Below, piece by piece: positions 1-8,781 of a DNA stretch of 64,000 nt; within the stretch, counting starts at the first letter, position 1; each line of letters begins with the position of its first letter. Source of the DNA: Anaerotignum sp. MB30-C6 (GTDB lineage: Bacteria > Bacillota > Clostridia > Lachnospirales > Anaerotignaceae); contig NZ_CP133078.1 in the NCBI RefSeq assembly GCF_030908465.1, forward strand, positions 2,728,001 through 2,792,000. The letters run 5' to 3'. The notes below the pieces were generated by a model. That model was not told the origin of the DNA and did no database searches. It worked only from the letters and a program-made list of their open reading frames with translations. The position numbers were made by a program, and so were the translations under genes.

Positions 1-36
1 ACCTTTGTCAACAATTTTTTTCGCTTTTTTTTGCAT
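1..36 (-). CDS. N-terminus of a gene running off the left edge
   Basis: An ATG on the minus strand at position 36 opens a frame that stays open to the window edge and gives MQKKAKKIVDKG. A GGGG stretch lies about 12 bases upstream, so the ribosome site is poor. It would follow the CvpA-type gene in the same direction, 32 bases after its stop. Too little is visible to name a family. Confidence 0.35.
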   Translation of the reverse strand, partial: MQKKAKKIVDKG

Positions 37-68
37 AATATAACGACCCCTTGAAAACACTGGGTTTC

Positions 69-770
69 TCACGCAAAAATTGTCAAGATTAGATATAATA
101 AAATGTTATTTTCATAAAGAAATAACGCAACGGAAGATTGGTCCAAGGCAGAAAAAATAGGGTGTAGTTTTGCATTACATTGAAAAAAAGTCAAACCCAT
201 TGCAATGAGCCAAAACCAAAATAGACCTTTAGCCCCCCCGATCAACATCCCGCTGCAACGATTGCAAAAGTTTAAGATTGGCAACTTACTTACAAGGTTT
301 AACGCCTTTAGCAAAAACTTTACACCAATTAAAACAACAATAAATACTAAAATCACACTCACAATATTTACACAAACATTGGCCAAAAAGCCCGCAATAT
401 AATCCTTTAAACCTTCTGCATCTAATAGGCTATAAATAACGGGATTATTATTTTCCAATAAAGAGTTCTTTAAAAAATCTGGCAACTTCATATTCTGTAT
501 GATTTCTGTTTGGGTCTGCATCGCCGCATTACTAATTGCCGCATCCAGTTGCATAGACTCCCCAATAGAATCGGCCAAGGAACCAAACATAGGTGTCTGC
601 CGTAACCACTTCCCTGCAATAGGAGTAAATAACTTTACAGCCACCAATGCCGCAACCATGGGTAAAAAACTCAATGCCTCTATAATAAACCCTTTATAAT
701 AGCCTATAATGGCACAAGCTAAAATTCCAACTACCACTAGCCCATCCAATATCAATGGCATTTGTTCCAT
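69..770 (-). CDS. CvpA family membrane protein
   Basis: A 233-residue integral membrane protein with about four hydrophobic segments (residues 8-30, 33-52, roughly 130-155 and 175-200, plus a hydrophobic C-terminus). The N-terminal pattern of a membrane helix, a short GYYKGF turn and a second helix is typical of the CvpA/colicin V production family (PF02674). CvpA proteins are named from their role in colicin V export in E. coli, but their biochemical activity is unsettled. The ATG follows an AAGGTGAG ribosome site. It lies 33 bases downstream of the DUF5711-type gene on the same strand, so the two are probably co-transcribed. The assignment rests on topology and N-terminal pattern. Confidence 0.75.
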   Translation of the reverse strand: MEQMPLILDGLVVVGILACAIIGYYKGFIIEALSFLPMVAALVAVKLFTPIAGKWLRQTPMFGSLADSIGESMQLDAAISNAAMQTQTEIIQNMKLPDFLKNSLLENNNPVIYSLLDAEGLKDYIAGFLANVCVNIVSVILVFIVVLIGVKFLLKALNLVSKLPILNFCNRCSGMLIGGAKGLFWFWLIAMGLTFFQCNAKLHPIFSALDQSSVALFLYENNILLYLILTIFA

Positions 771-803
771 ATACTCACCTTCGCTCTAAAATTTCTTTAC
801 ACT

Positions 804-2183
804 TTATTCCGCAATACTTGCTTTCTTTTGCTTTTCCTCGGTGTTCCCATCTTCCTCCACAGGTTCCGCTGGCACATTCGACAAGGGCAGATTCGTTTCT
901 GTTTCAGCCTTTCCCCCAACCACCTCATGTTTCGGTTCCGTTTCATCTGAAACAATAGGCTTAGCCTTTTGACTGCCCTTCATTTGCGTAATAATCGCCT
1001 CATTTTTGGTTACAAGCATTACTTGCTCTAGGCTTTCCATAGGCAAAATATCTCGCACATCGGAAGTGGCCCGATAACTCCAAGCTAATTTCCCACTATG
1101 CCTGAGTCCCAAGTACATCTTATCCACGCCAATAACAACCCCATGTTCTGAGGCCTGTAAATACTCAACTTCCCCTTCACCTTCGTAATAGGCGCTTTCC
1201 TCTCCGCTTTTGTTTATCCATAAAACGGAACCCTCCGCACGGCCTTCCTTATTCGTAATGACATCCCCCAAGGCAAGGACAACATAATCTTTATTGGCTA
1301 AAGAAGCTTGCTGCACCATATTATCCAGAGGATACCCCCATGCTTCCTGCCCTGCAGCAGAAATTCCATATACCATCTTATCTGAAATGACCGCAAGCAC
1401 TCCCCCCTGCATAAAGCCGATAATGGGAACGATTTCACCATTTTTTTCTACTGCGGCAAACATGCTGTCTGTGTAGTTCTCGCTGTCTTCAGGGTTTATG
1501 TAAAAAAACAATACTCTGCCTACGGGTTCTACGTCAGAAGTATCCATGTAGCTTACAACGAAAGACTTATTATCATCAGAAATATCAGAAGATAGTGGAA
1601 ATACCCCTGCACTTTCCTCTATTCGTCCTTTTAACAGCGTTCCACTTGTATTGTATATCTGAATACGATATGCACTATTTTCCTTAGAAATAACCGATAA
1701 ATATCCATTCATATTTAACGCAAACTGCATCAGTTCTCCCTCGGTCTGCACTTTATACAATAAACCATTTTCCCCATAAACATGTATGGTTTTGCCGCTC
1801 ATATCGCCAACTGCTGCATATTCTCCTTCGAAAATCAACTGGGGCGTGGTCATATTAAACGTATCGTTCCACTTTCGGTCCCCCATCCCGTTGAAGAATT
1901 TTACACCGTCTTTGGTACACAGCAAGAAGCGTTCCTCAAAAGCGGCAAACTTGGAGTGACTGCTTTCGTCAATTACCATTTTTTCTTGGCTTGAAACGGG
2001 ACTCTCTTCTCCTTCCCTTGGGCCGTCTTTTTGCAATACCGTAGAAAAATAGCCTTGAAGTTTCCCTCCACCGTAAAATGTATCCATATAAATAAATCCT
2101 GCTGCTGCACCAACCACAGTCAGTAAAAACAGCAGTGAAATAAGCCCTTTGTTTGGTTTTCTCCCTTTTCCTTCCTTTTGCAT
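804..2183 (-). CDS. DUF5711-type membrane-anchored beta-propeller-like protein
   Basis: About 459 residues: a short basic cytoplasmic start, one membrane helix (about residues 13-33, around LISLLFLLTVVGAAAGF) and a long extracellular part of repeated short strands that resembles PQQ/WD40-like propellers. The C-terminal ~60 residues are rich in Glu and Lys and look disordered. The size and architecture match clostridial DUF5711 proteins, whose function is unknown. An upstream in-frame ATG would add 16 residues, but the ATG at 2183 has an AAGGAG ribosome site and starts directly before the membrane anchor, so it is preferred. It precedes the CvpA-type gene in the same direction. Confidence 0.65.
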   Translation of the reverse strand: MQKEGKGRKPNKGLISLLFLLTVVGAAAGFIYMDTFYGGGKLQGYFSTVLQKDGPREGEESPVSSQEKMVIDESSHSKFAAFEERFLLCTKDGVKFFNGMGDRKWNDTFNMTTPQLIFEGEYAAVGDMSGKTIHVYGENGLLYKVQTEGELMQFALNMNGYLSVISKENSAYRIQIYNTSGTLLKGRIEESAGVFPLSSDISDDNKSFVVSYMDTSDVEPVGRVLFFYINPEDSENYTDSMFAAVEKNGEIVPIIGFMQGGVLAVISDKMVYGISAAGQEAWGYPLDNMVQQASLANKDYVVLALGDVITNKEGRAEGSVLWINKSGEESAYYEGEGEVEYLQASEHGVVIGVDKMYLGLRHSGKLAWSYRATSDVRDILPMESLEQVMLVTKNEAIITQMKGSQKAKPIVSDETEPKHEVVGGKAETETNLPLSNVPAEPVEEDGNTEEKQKKASIAE

Positions 2184-2392
2184 AGACTGCTCCTTCCTTA
2201 TGCAATGTCCTTTTCTCATAAATTTCATCATACTCTATTTCAACATTATTTGCAATTTCCCCCAGCAAAAACATTGACTTTTTTTCGTCTTTTCTAGTCA
2301 AAATATTTGCTACTTTTCTAAAGAAAAAAAGCCTACTACTCAGAAACATATTTCAAGGTAAAAACATATCTCTTAAATAAAAGGCTTTTCCA

Positions 2393-3847
2393 TTATTCTG
2401 CTGGTGTTGCTTCTTTTTTCAGCGATTCATAAAGCTTAATATATTCTGACGCAGAGTTGGCCCAAGAATAATTACTGTTCATGGCATTTTTTACAACATG
2501 GCTCCACTCATCCTTACCCATATTGTAAACCCCAAGGGCCTGATCCAATGCCCAAAGAATACTGCCTCCATCGTAATTTTCAAATAAAAAGCCATTACCC
2601 TTTTTACTTTCCGTATTATAAGGTAGTATTGTATCCGCAAGGCCCCCTGTTTTTCGCACAATGGGTATGGTACCGTAACGTAGGCTAAACATTTGCCCTA
2701 GCCCACAAGGCTCAAACTTAGAAGGCATTAAAAATAAATCGGAACCGGCATAGATTTGTTGTGCTAAGGTCTCGTCGAAAAAAATATTAATGCTAATCCT
2801 ACCAGGGTAGCGATTGGCCATTTCTCTAAAGAAGTATTCAAACCTTGTTTCACCTGTACCCAATAAAACAAATTGAATATCTCTTTGCATCATATCGTGG
2901 AAAACGTGGGATAAAATATCAAGGCCCTTTTGGTCAGCTAGACGGGTTATCATGGAAACCACGGGCACATCCCGCCTCTCAAGCCCCAGACGTTCTTGCA
3001 GCCCTCGCTTATTTTCCCCTTTTCCTTCAATATCTTCGGCACTATAATTACATATAATACGATTGTCCCTTTCAGGGTCGTTGGCTAAATAGTCAATGCC
3101 ATTGATGATTCCACTTAATACATCTTTACGGCTGCGTAAAAGGCCGTCCATGCCATAGCCGTACTCCCATGTTTGAATTTCTTTGGCATAAGTTTGGCTT
3201 ACCGTAGAAATCCGATCTGCATAAACCAACCCCATTTTCATGAAGCTAACATTATTATAAAATTCTACTGTACCTTTTTCATAGCAATAATAGGGCACCC
3301 CCAAAATCTCCATGGTGTTCTTATCAAAATTCCCTTGGTATTGCAAATTATGAATGGTAAAGAGGGTTTTGATTCTTGAATAATAAATCATTTTGCTGTA
3401 AATTTCTTTTAAATACATACAAACAGGTCCTGTCTGCCAATCGTTACAGTGTAGCACATCAGGATAAAAATCCAACATTGCCATCATGTCCAACACAGCT
3501 TTGCCAAAAAATGAAAACCTCTCGTTGTCATCCCCATAACCGTATAGGTTTCCACGACCAAAGTAAAAATCATTCTCTATAAAATAAATGGGTACTTCTT
3601 GGGGCTTTACCAACACTTTCGCCCGTTGCGTACGCCAAAATAAATGCACATCAAATTCACCAACATACTCCACCCCATACATTTCGCTGTTTTTTACAGC
3701 CATATGACGAGGAATCACTACACGAACATCAACTCCCTGCTCACGCAGTGCCATTGGCAACGACCCCACTACATCACCCAAGCCGCCGCTTTTAATAAAG
3801 GGTGCCGCCTCAGAGGCAACAATCAGTACCTTTAAACCTTTTTTCAT
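2393..3847 (-). CDS. glgA: Glycogen synthase (ADP-glucose type)
   Basis: A 484-residue GT5-family glycosyltransferase that extends alpha-1,4-glucan chains from ADP-glucose in the cytoplasm. The N-terminal ADP-glucose signature KSGGLGDVVGSLP is at residues 19-31. The C-terminal half contains the GT-B features SKFEPCGLGQMFSLRYG and the RKTGGLADTI segment. The length is normal for bacterial GlgA. The ATG follows an AGAGGTGAG ribosome site. No glgC, glgD, glgB or glgP is adjacent; the flanking genes are unrelated, so this is an isolated glycogen gene. It is transcribed away from pepF across a short divergent region. Confidence 0.95.
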   Translation of the reverse strand: MKKGLKVLIVASEAAPFIKSGGLGDVVGSLPMALREQGVDVRVVIPRHMAVKNSEMYGVEYVGEFDVHLFWRTQRAKVLVKPQEVPIYFIENDFYFGRGNLYGYGDDNERFSFFGKAVLDMMAMLDFYPDVLHCNDWQTGPVCMYLKEIYSKMIYYSRIKTLFTIHNLQYQGNFDKNTMEILGVPYYCYEKGTVEFYNNVSFMKMGLVYADRISTVSQTYAKEIQTWEYGYGMDGLLRSRKDVLSGIINGIDYLANDPERDNRIICNYSAEDIEGKGENKRGLQERLGLERRDVPVVSMITRLADQKGLDILSHVFHDMMQRDIQFVLLGTGETRFEYFFREMANRYPGRISINIFFDETLAQQIYAGSDLFLMPSKFEPCGLGQMFSLRYGTIPIVRKTGGLADTILPYNTESKKGNGFLFENYDGGSILWALDQALGVYNMGKDEWSHVVKNAMNSNYSWANSASEYIKLYESLKKEATPAE

Positions 3848-4023
3848 CTATCTCACCTCTTTTGCTATCATACTATGATTTTTTATCATGGGCAAGAAAA
3901 TCTTCGCTTTTCCTTCATATACCTACTAAAAAGTGGTATACTATTTCAGAAATGACCATTTAAAGAAATACATTTAATTTTGTAAATTAAATTTAATTTT
4001 CCCTTTTAGAAAGGATGATACCT

Positions 4024-5820
4024 ATGAACCACGTTTTACCCGAAAGAAAAGAAGCAAACCCCGATTATAAGTGGCGTATTGAGGATTATTATGCTGAGGA
4101 TGCACAGTGGGAAAAAACCTTTGGCGCTTTGCAAAAACGACTCCCTGAAATGGGGGATTTTTCTGGCCACTTGGCAGACTCTGCCCGCACCCTTTTAGAT
4201 TGCTTAACAAAAAACAGTGAACTTTCCCTTACTTTGGAGCACCTTTATACCTATGCAAATATGCGTCTGCATGAAGATAGTGCCAACGCATTCTATCAAG
4301 GTATGGCGTCCCGTGCAGAAACCCTTTTGATTCAGTATTCTGCGACGGTTTCCTTTATCTCCCCCGAGATTATCAGTATTCCCGAAGAAAAACTGGCAGG
4401 CTTTCGTAAAGAGCTAGCAGACGAATTTAAAATATACGACCATTATTTCCACTCTTTGCTCAGACAAAAGGAACACACCCTTACCCCAGCAGAAGAACAG
4501 CTTTTGGCAAAAACTTCGGAGTTGGGTGGTGCACCCCAAAATATTTTTACAATGATGAATGACGCTGATATCCATTTCCCTATGATTACCGATGAAGAAG
4601 GAAACCAAAGGGAGTTAACAAAAGGGCGTTATATAACATTCTTGGAAAGCCAAAACCGTCGTGTGCGTGAAGAAGCCTTCAAAGCCTTATACAGCGTGTA
4701 TTTAAGCAAGAAAAACACCCTTGCCGCAACATACAGTGCCTCTGTAAAAAGCGATGTGTTCTTTGCAAAAACAAGAAAATATGGCTCCGCAATGGAAATG
4801 GCTCTTTCCGATGACAATATCCCTTTATCAGTATATGATACCCTCATTCAGACGGTTCATGAAAACCTTCCTCTGCTCCATCGCTATATCGATATTCGAA
4901 AAAAAGAGCTTGGCGTTGAGGAACTTCATATGTATGACCTTTATGTTCCCTTGGTATCTGAAGCAGACGTAAAAATCCCTTATGAAGAGGCAAAAGAAAC
5001 CGTAACAAAAGCCCTTCAAGTTTTAGGGGATGATTACATGAAGGCTTTGCAAGTAGGGCTGAATAACGGCTGGATTGACGTTTATGAAAACAAGGGCAAG
5101 CGTGGCGGTGCTTATTCTTGGGGCAGCTATGGCGTGCATCCCTATGTTTTGTTAAATCATAACGACACCATCAATAGTATGTTCACCCTGGCTCACGAAA
5201 TGGGTCATGCCCTGCATAGTCACTTTACTTGGGAAAAACAGCCCTACCTGTATAGTGGTCACAAAATTTTCGTTGCCGAAGTGGCCTCCACCTGTAACGA
5301 GGCATTGTTAATGGAACACCTTTTAAATGCAACGGATGATAAAATGATGCGTAAGTACCTTATCAATTACTTCTTAGAGCAGTTCCGTGGCACCTTATTC
5401 CGCCAAACAATGTTTGCTGAATTTGAAAAAATCACCCATGAAATGGTTGAGGGTGGTGAGCCTTTAACATGGGAATGCATGAACAGCATCTATCGTGATT
5501 TGAATAAGAAATACTTTGGCGAAAATATCGTCATAGACGATGAAATCGATATAGAGTGGGCAAGAATTCCCCATTTCTATAATGCCTTTTATGTATACCA
5601 GTACGCAACAGGATATAGTGCTGCCATTGCTCTTTCCAGAAGAATTCTTGACAAAGGAAAACCAGCTATCGACGACTACATGGAATTCCTTTGTAAAGGC
5701 GACAGCGAGTATTCCATCGACTTATTAAAGGGTGCCGGCGTTGACCTCTCCACAGGGGAACCCATTGAAAAGGCCCTTGCTTTATTTAAAGAATTGTTAG
5801 ATGAGTTTGAAACATTGTAA
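4024..5820 (+). CDS. pepF: Oligoendopeptidase F (M3 family)
   Basis: A cytoplasmic zinc metallopeptidase of about 598 residues that cleaves short peptides. The M3 zinc motif HEMGH lies near residue 391, followed about 28 residues later by the EVASTCNE segment carrying the third zinc ligand. Downstream, HFYNAFYVYQYATGYSAA is the conserved PepF substrate-binding segment. The ATG at 4024 is chosen over the one at 4015 because AAAGG sits nine bases upstream of it and abuts the earlier one. A strong terminator follows, so it is a single-gene unit divergent from glgA. Confidence 0.95.
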   Translation: MNHVLPERKEANPDYKWRIEDYYAEDAQWEKTFGALQKRLPEMGDFSGHLADSARTLLDCLTKNSELSLTLEHLYTYANMRLHEDSANAFYQGMASRAETLLIQYSATVSFISPEIISIPEEKLAGFRKELADEFKIYDHYFHSLLRQKEHTLTPAEEQLLAKTSELGGAPQNIFTMMNDADIHFPMITDEEGNQRELTKGRYITFLESQNRRVREEAFKALYSVYLSKKNTLAATYSASVKSDVFFAKTRKYGSAMEMALSDDNIPLSVYDTLIQTVHENLPLLHRYIDIRKKELGVEELHMYDLYVPLVSEADVKIPYEEAKETVTKALQVLGDDYMKALQVGLNNGWIDVYENKGKRGGAYSWGSYGVHPYVLLNHNDTINSMFTLAHEMGHALHSHFTWEKQPYLYSGHKIFVAEVASTCNEALLMEHLLNATDDKMMRKYLINYFLEQFRGTLFRQTMFAEFEKITHEMVEGGEPLTWECMNSIYRDLNKKYFGENIVIDDEIDIEWARIPHFYNAFYVYQYATGYSAAIALSRRILDKGKPAIDDYMEFLCKGDSEYSIDLLKGAGVDLSTGEPIEKALALFKELLDEFETL

Positions 5821-5835
5821 ACCTTAAAATAAATG

Positions 5836-5873
5836 AAAGGCAGGTATCCACTAGAAGGGTACCTGCCTTTTTA
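5836..5873 (+). terminator. Rho-independent terminator of pepF
   Basis: A hairpin of AAAGGCAGGTA paired with TACCTGCCTTT, followed by a T tract, starting 16 bases after the pepF stop. Confidence 0.9.
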
Positions 5874-5911
5874 TTCCCATAATAACTTTTCAATGATTAC
5901 AAATATAATAT

Positions 5912-5942
5912 GTCATCCCCCACCTGAGGGATGACACTTTTT
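5912..5942 (+). terminator. Hairpin between the convergent pepF and cis-prenyltransferase-like genes
   Basis: GTCATCCC pairs with GGGATGAC, followed on the plus strand by a short T run that overlaps the stop codon of the minus-strand gene. It may act as a second pepF terminator or mark the end of the convergent gene. Confidence 0.6.
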
Positions 5943-6564
5943 AGCCACCTAACGAGATTTCTTGTTTGTTATACCACTGAATGGCCTCTTCTAAATGGCT
6001 CTCTTCGAAGTTGGGCCAGAACTCATCAAGAAAGTAAAAATCAGCATAAACCGATTGCAAAGGTAAAAATCCCGATAAACGTTTTCTTCCGCCCCAGCGT
6101 ATCACAAGATCCACACGGGAAACATCTTTGGATTTTAAAGGCCCCATTATTTCATTTTTCTCAAAGCCTGTATCCCATTCCCAGCTGTAATTGACTAAAA
6201 AATTAATTCTAATACCACCCTTTCCAAAGGTTTGTCTTGTTGTATAGGGCAAAAGCTCCTCCGGAAACATTTTGGAGCCGATGTTACCCAAAACAAGTAA
6301 TTCTGCATCTTCCTTTGAAAGGAGTTTCACTGCTTCAACGCAAGCATTGGTAAAGGAAAGCCGTTGTTCCGTGGGCCGTTTTGTATTATCCACAGTAAAT
6401 CCGTAATAAGTAATCTCCTCTACACCCATTCTTTTGCAAACTTTGTATAACTCCAAACCAGGGTTTAAACCTTTCTGGTACCCATCCTTTTTTTCCAATC
6501 CATTTTCCACCGCCCAGCGACGGTTCCCATCAGGTATTACGCCAATATGTTTTGGTATCCTCAT
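5941..6564 (-). CDS. Divergent undecaprenyl diphosphate synthase family protein
   Basis: A 207-residue homologue of Z-type cis-prenyltransferases, which condense isopentenyl diphosphate into long prenyl carriers. The N-terminal phosphate-binding aspartate motif is present as IPDGNRRWA, and the C-terminal RWGGRKRLSGFL plus QSVYADFYF keeps the substrate-binding arginines and serine. It is about 40 residues shorter than typical UppS. The region where UppS has a conserved Lys-Gly-His-x-x-Gly reads KKDGYQKG, so the His is replaced by Tyr, and the FSxxNW motif reads FTVDNTK. It is not in the usual frr-uppS-cdsA context. It is likely a paralogue of unclear substrate rather than the housekeeping enzyme. 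Confidence 0.8.
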   Translation of the reverse strand: MRIPKHIGVIPDGNRRWAVENGLEKKDGYQKGLNPGLELYKVCKRMGVEEITYYGFTVDNTKRPTEQRLSFTNACVEAVKLLSKEDAELLVLGNIGSKMFPEELLPYTTRQTFGKGGIRINFLVNYSWEWDTGFEKNEIMGPLKSKDVSRVDLVIRWGGRKRLSGFLPLQSVYADFYFLDEFWPNFEESHLEEAIQWYNKQEISLGG

Positions 6565-6671
6565 ACTTTTTCTCCTTAAAGTCTCGTTTTGATGAAGCTA
6601 TAAGGTTAGTATGCCACAAGGCAAAAAATATATAACATTAATTGGAAATTTCCTTGCTGATTCTTTTTTGC

Positions 6672-7139
6672 TTATTTGAGGTTACAAACCATCATGAACT
6701 CCTGGTCATTTTCACTCTCTATCTCAAATCCAACTTTTTGATACATTTTGACGGCGTAATTATCTTTTTGAACTGCAAGAGAAGTCCTTGGATACCCCTT
6801 TTCCCTTAATATTTTCAACATCTCTTTCATCAATTCACTTCCGATACCTTTCCCCCTATATTGTGGATATAAGGAAATTGCTAATTCAGGGACAGAATCA
6901 TCAATGTGCCCAAATGCCTTAATGCACCGAACCCAAACAGCACCTACTGTGTATCCATCAACCTCCGCCACAAGACAATGATCGTCCTTTTTTGATCCAA
7001 AGCCATCAATATATATCCATATACACGGTTCTTGAATAATAGTCCTTGGAATGGGTTTGTCTCCTTCTTTTTGAAAAATCGCTTCATAAATAAACTCAGT
7101 CAATAGCATAACTTCTTCGTTTTTTATCGGTCTAATCAT
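6672..7139 (-). CDS. GNAT family N-acetyltransferase
   Basis: A 155-residue single-domain acetyl-CoA-dependent acyltransferase. The acetyl-CoA pyrophosphate-binding motif A appears as QYRGKGIGSELM at about residues 95-106, followed by the NYAVKMYQKVGFE segment of motif B. The substrate cannot be read from sequence. It stands alone between the cis-prenyltransferase-like gene and the XRE/membrane protein pair, with a terminator separating it from the latter. It belongs to the accessory-looking stretch between 6.6 and 11.2 kb. Confidence 0.85.
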   Translation of the reverse strand: MIRPIKNEEVMLLTEFIYEAIFQKEGDKPIPRTIIQEPCIWIYIDGFGSKKDDHCLVAEVDGYTVGAVWVRCIKAFGHIDDSVPELAISLYPQYRGKGIGSELMKEMLKILREKGYPRTSLAVQKDNYAVKMYQKVGFEIESENDQEFMMVCNLK

Positions 7140-7254
7140 GAATTTTCACCCCCTAGGGTAGTAGAAATAAATTGACTTAGTCTATCTTAGCACAAAAATC
7201 ACCATTCAAACAGTTGGCTAACCCTTTTTTAACCAGAACTATCTATACCTAAAT

Positions 7255-7291
7255 TAAAAAAACCACGTATGAGAAAAAACCTCACACATGG
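7255..7291 (-). terminator. Terminator of the XRE-membrane protein operon
   Basis: On the minus strand CCATGTGTGAG pairs with CTCATACGTGG (with two mismatched or wobble positions), followed by a run of seven T. It lies about 100 bases after the stop of the membrane protein gene. Confidence 0.75.
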
Positions 7292-7390
7292 ATTCATTTT
7301 AAAAAGAGTATTCCAAGGAACACTTACGAAGGAACTCATTCACCTACACATATTTATACTCTTGCGTTTTATCATCAACTCCAGCTTGGA

Positions 7391-7795
7391 TTACATCTCG
7401 TTATTATATTTATTCATCAAAATCAATTCTAAAATGGTTTTCAACAAAAACACACCCACAAGAAGAACTGTTATCCAAAGGGCAAAGTCTGCTAAAATAG
7501 TGATCCAAGCAACTGCCATAATCGTCCACTGGATAATATCAGAACTTCTAGCCTTGGCTTTATTGCGGATTATTTCACTTCTTTCGTCTTTGTAGTCAAT
7601 TTCAGCTTGTTTCATTTCTTTTGGATATTTTTTAGACCAATACAACATGACTAAGTTAGAAACGGAAAAACCTAAAAATCCTGCACCTATGCCAAAACAC
7701 CAAGGCTTTAACCCATCTCCCTCCAAATAAACGAAACAAATTCCAATTAAAGTAGCACTTACAATCAACAAAATTATATTAAGTGATTTCTTCAT
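7391..7795 (-). CDS. Small four-helix membrane protein of an XRE-linked pair
   Basis: A 134-residue protein with two N-terminal hydrophobic helices (about 5-22 and 33-55), a charged cytoplasmic stretch around DYKDERSEIIRNKAKARS and two C-terminal helices (about 87-105 and 108-124). The charged ERSxxIRxKA-type linker between two helix pairs is the pattern of DUF2178-like membrane proteins that are commonly encoded next to small XRE regulators. Its ATG overlaps the stop of the XRE gene by one base, so the two are translationally coupled. Function unknown; sensing or signalling with the regulator is an inference from the pairing. Confidence 0.65.
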   Translation of the reverse strand: MKKSLNIILLIVSATLIGICFVYLEGDGLKPWCFGIGAGFLGFSVSNLVMLYWSKKYPKEMKQAEIDYKDERSEIIRNKAKARSSDIIQWTIMAVAWITILADFALWITVLLVGVFLLKTILELILMNKYNNEM

Positions 7796-7995
7796 TACTT
7801 TTCCTCCTCATAAATAAATATGTCTTCAATTTGCATCTCAAAGTAACGAGCAATTTTAAATGCTAATATAATCGACGGATTATATCGCCCGTTTTCCAAG
7901 GAGCCAATTGTCTGCCTCGAAACCTCAAGAACTGCAGCTAAATCTTCTTGCTTTATTCCTCTTTTCTTTCTAATCTCTTCCAAACGATTTTTCAC
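7795..7995 (-). CDS. XRE family helix-turn-helix regulator
   Basis: A 66-residue DNA-binding protein made up almost entirely of one Cro/CI-type helix-turn-helix (QEDLAAVLEVSRQTIGSLEN), followed by the FKIARYFEMQIEDIF helix typical of the YozG/PlcR-like minimal regulators. The GTG at 7995 is preferred because GGGGAGG sits six bases upstream; an earlier in-frame start at 8013 would overlap that box. It is the first gene of a two-gene operon with the membrane protein and has its own promoter. Confidence 0.85.
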   Translation of the reverse strand: MKNRLEEIRKKRGIKQEDLAAVLEVSRQTIGSLENGRYNPSIILAFKIARYFEMQIEDIFIYEEEK

Positions 7996-8039
7996 TTTTA
8001 ACCTCCCCTTCACGGAAAGTTTGCTTTCCTTATTTGAAC

Positions 8040-8067
8040 AGTATCATAAGTGCAAGATAAATGTCAA
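8040..8067 (-). promoter_or_regulatory. Sigma-A type promoter of the XRE operon
   Basis: On the minus strand TTGACA is followed after 16 bases by GATACT, about 45 bases before the GTG start. Confidence 0.6.
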
Positions 8068-8358
8068 GCTAGCTTTCCATGAAAATATTAATTATTTATA
8101 CCTATTTAATGATATATAAATAATCTCTGCTTGCATTTTTGATAGATGTCCTAACACATGACTTTGAACCCAAGCCACATAAGATAAAGAAAACTTCATT
8201 AAATTGCCGATTCACAAAAAAGACGTGGGAGGTCAAAAAATCCATAAATCCAGAGAAAATATTGTCAAATGGAGCAATCTAATTATCTGGAAAATAGCAC
8301 TTTTTATTAAGACAAATCCCTTAAATCTTGTTAAAATGAATAAACAGGAGGCGATACC
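8068..8358. other. Divergent intergenic region, no gene seen
   Basis: An AT-rich stretch between the XRE operon and the AraC gene. I see no convincing frame, hairpin or RNA motif, apart from the ribosome site AGGAGG of the AraC gene at its right end. Confidence 0.5.
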
Positions 8359-8781
8359 ATGAATACGTATAAGCACATTGTAAAAGGAGTTATTAATTAT
8401 ATAGAAAATAATTTAGACAAAGAAATTGACTTAGCAAAGATTGCTGAAAATATTGGCTATTCTAAATTTCACCTTAACCGAATATTTGCAGAGGAAACTG
8501 GCTGTACTATTTATAAATACTTGCAAGTGCGCAGGCTTACCATTGCTGCCGAGAAACTTACAAATACTGATAGACCAATTACACAGATTGCCTATGAAGC
8601 TGGTTATAATTCACAGCAGGCATTCTCATTGGCATTTAAGCAGGTCTATGTATATCCCCCAAAGATATATAGAGATATGGGTGTCTTTATACCAAGGCAA
8701 ACGAAACTTTCAATGTGTTTACATCTCTATTCTAATGTGAATCAAAATTATGCTAGAAAAATTGGAGGAATTGCCGCATGA
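8359..8781 (+). CDS. AraC family regulator reduced to its DNA-binding domain
   Basis: A 140-residue protein. Residues 8-105 form the double helix-turn-helix AraC domain: [20 protein letters not shown] is the first recognition unit, and [20 protein letters not shown] is the second. The family members with this N-terminal arrangement usually continue into a C-terminal effector domain of about 150 residues. Here only about 35 unrelated residues follow before the stop, so the sensor part is missing. The stop overlaps the clpP start in ATGA, which couples translation of the two genes. AGGAGG lies seven bases before the ATG. It may control its own operon; the target is unknown. Confidence 0.85.
   Translation: MNTYKHIVKGVINYIENNLDKEIDLAKIAENIGYSKFHLNRIFAEETGCTIYKYLQVRRLTIAAEKLTNTDRPITQIAYEAGYNSQQAFSLAFKQVYVYPPKIYRDMGVFIPRQTKLSMCLHLYSNVNQNYARKIGGIAA

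Noticed and set aside
1969-2349. 126-codon minus-strand frame overlapping the DUF5711 gene
   Set aside because: Basic, low-complexity translation in another frame of a supported gene, with no ribosome site.
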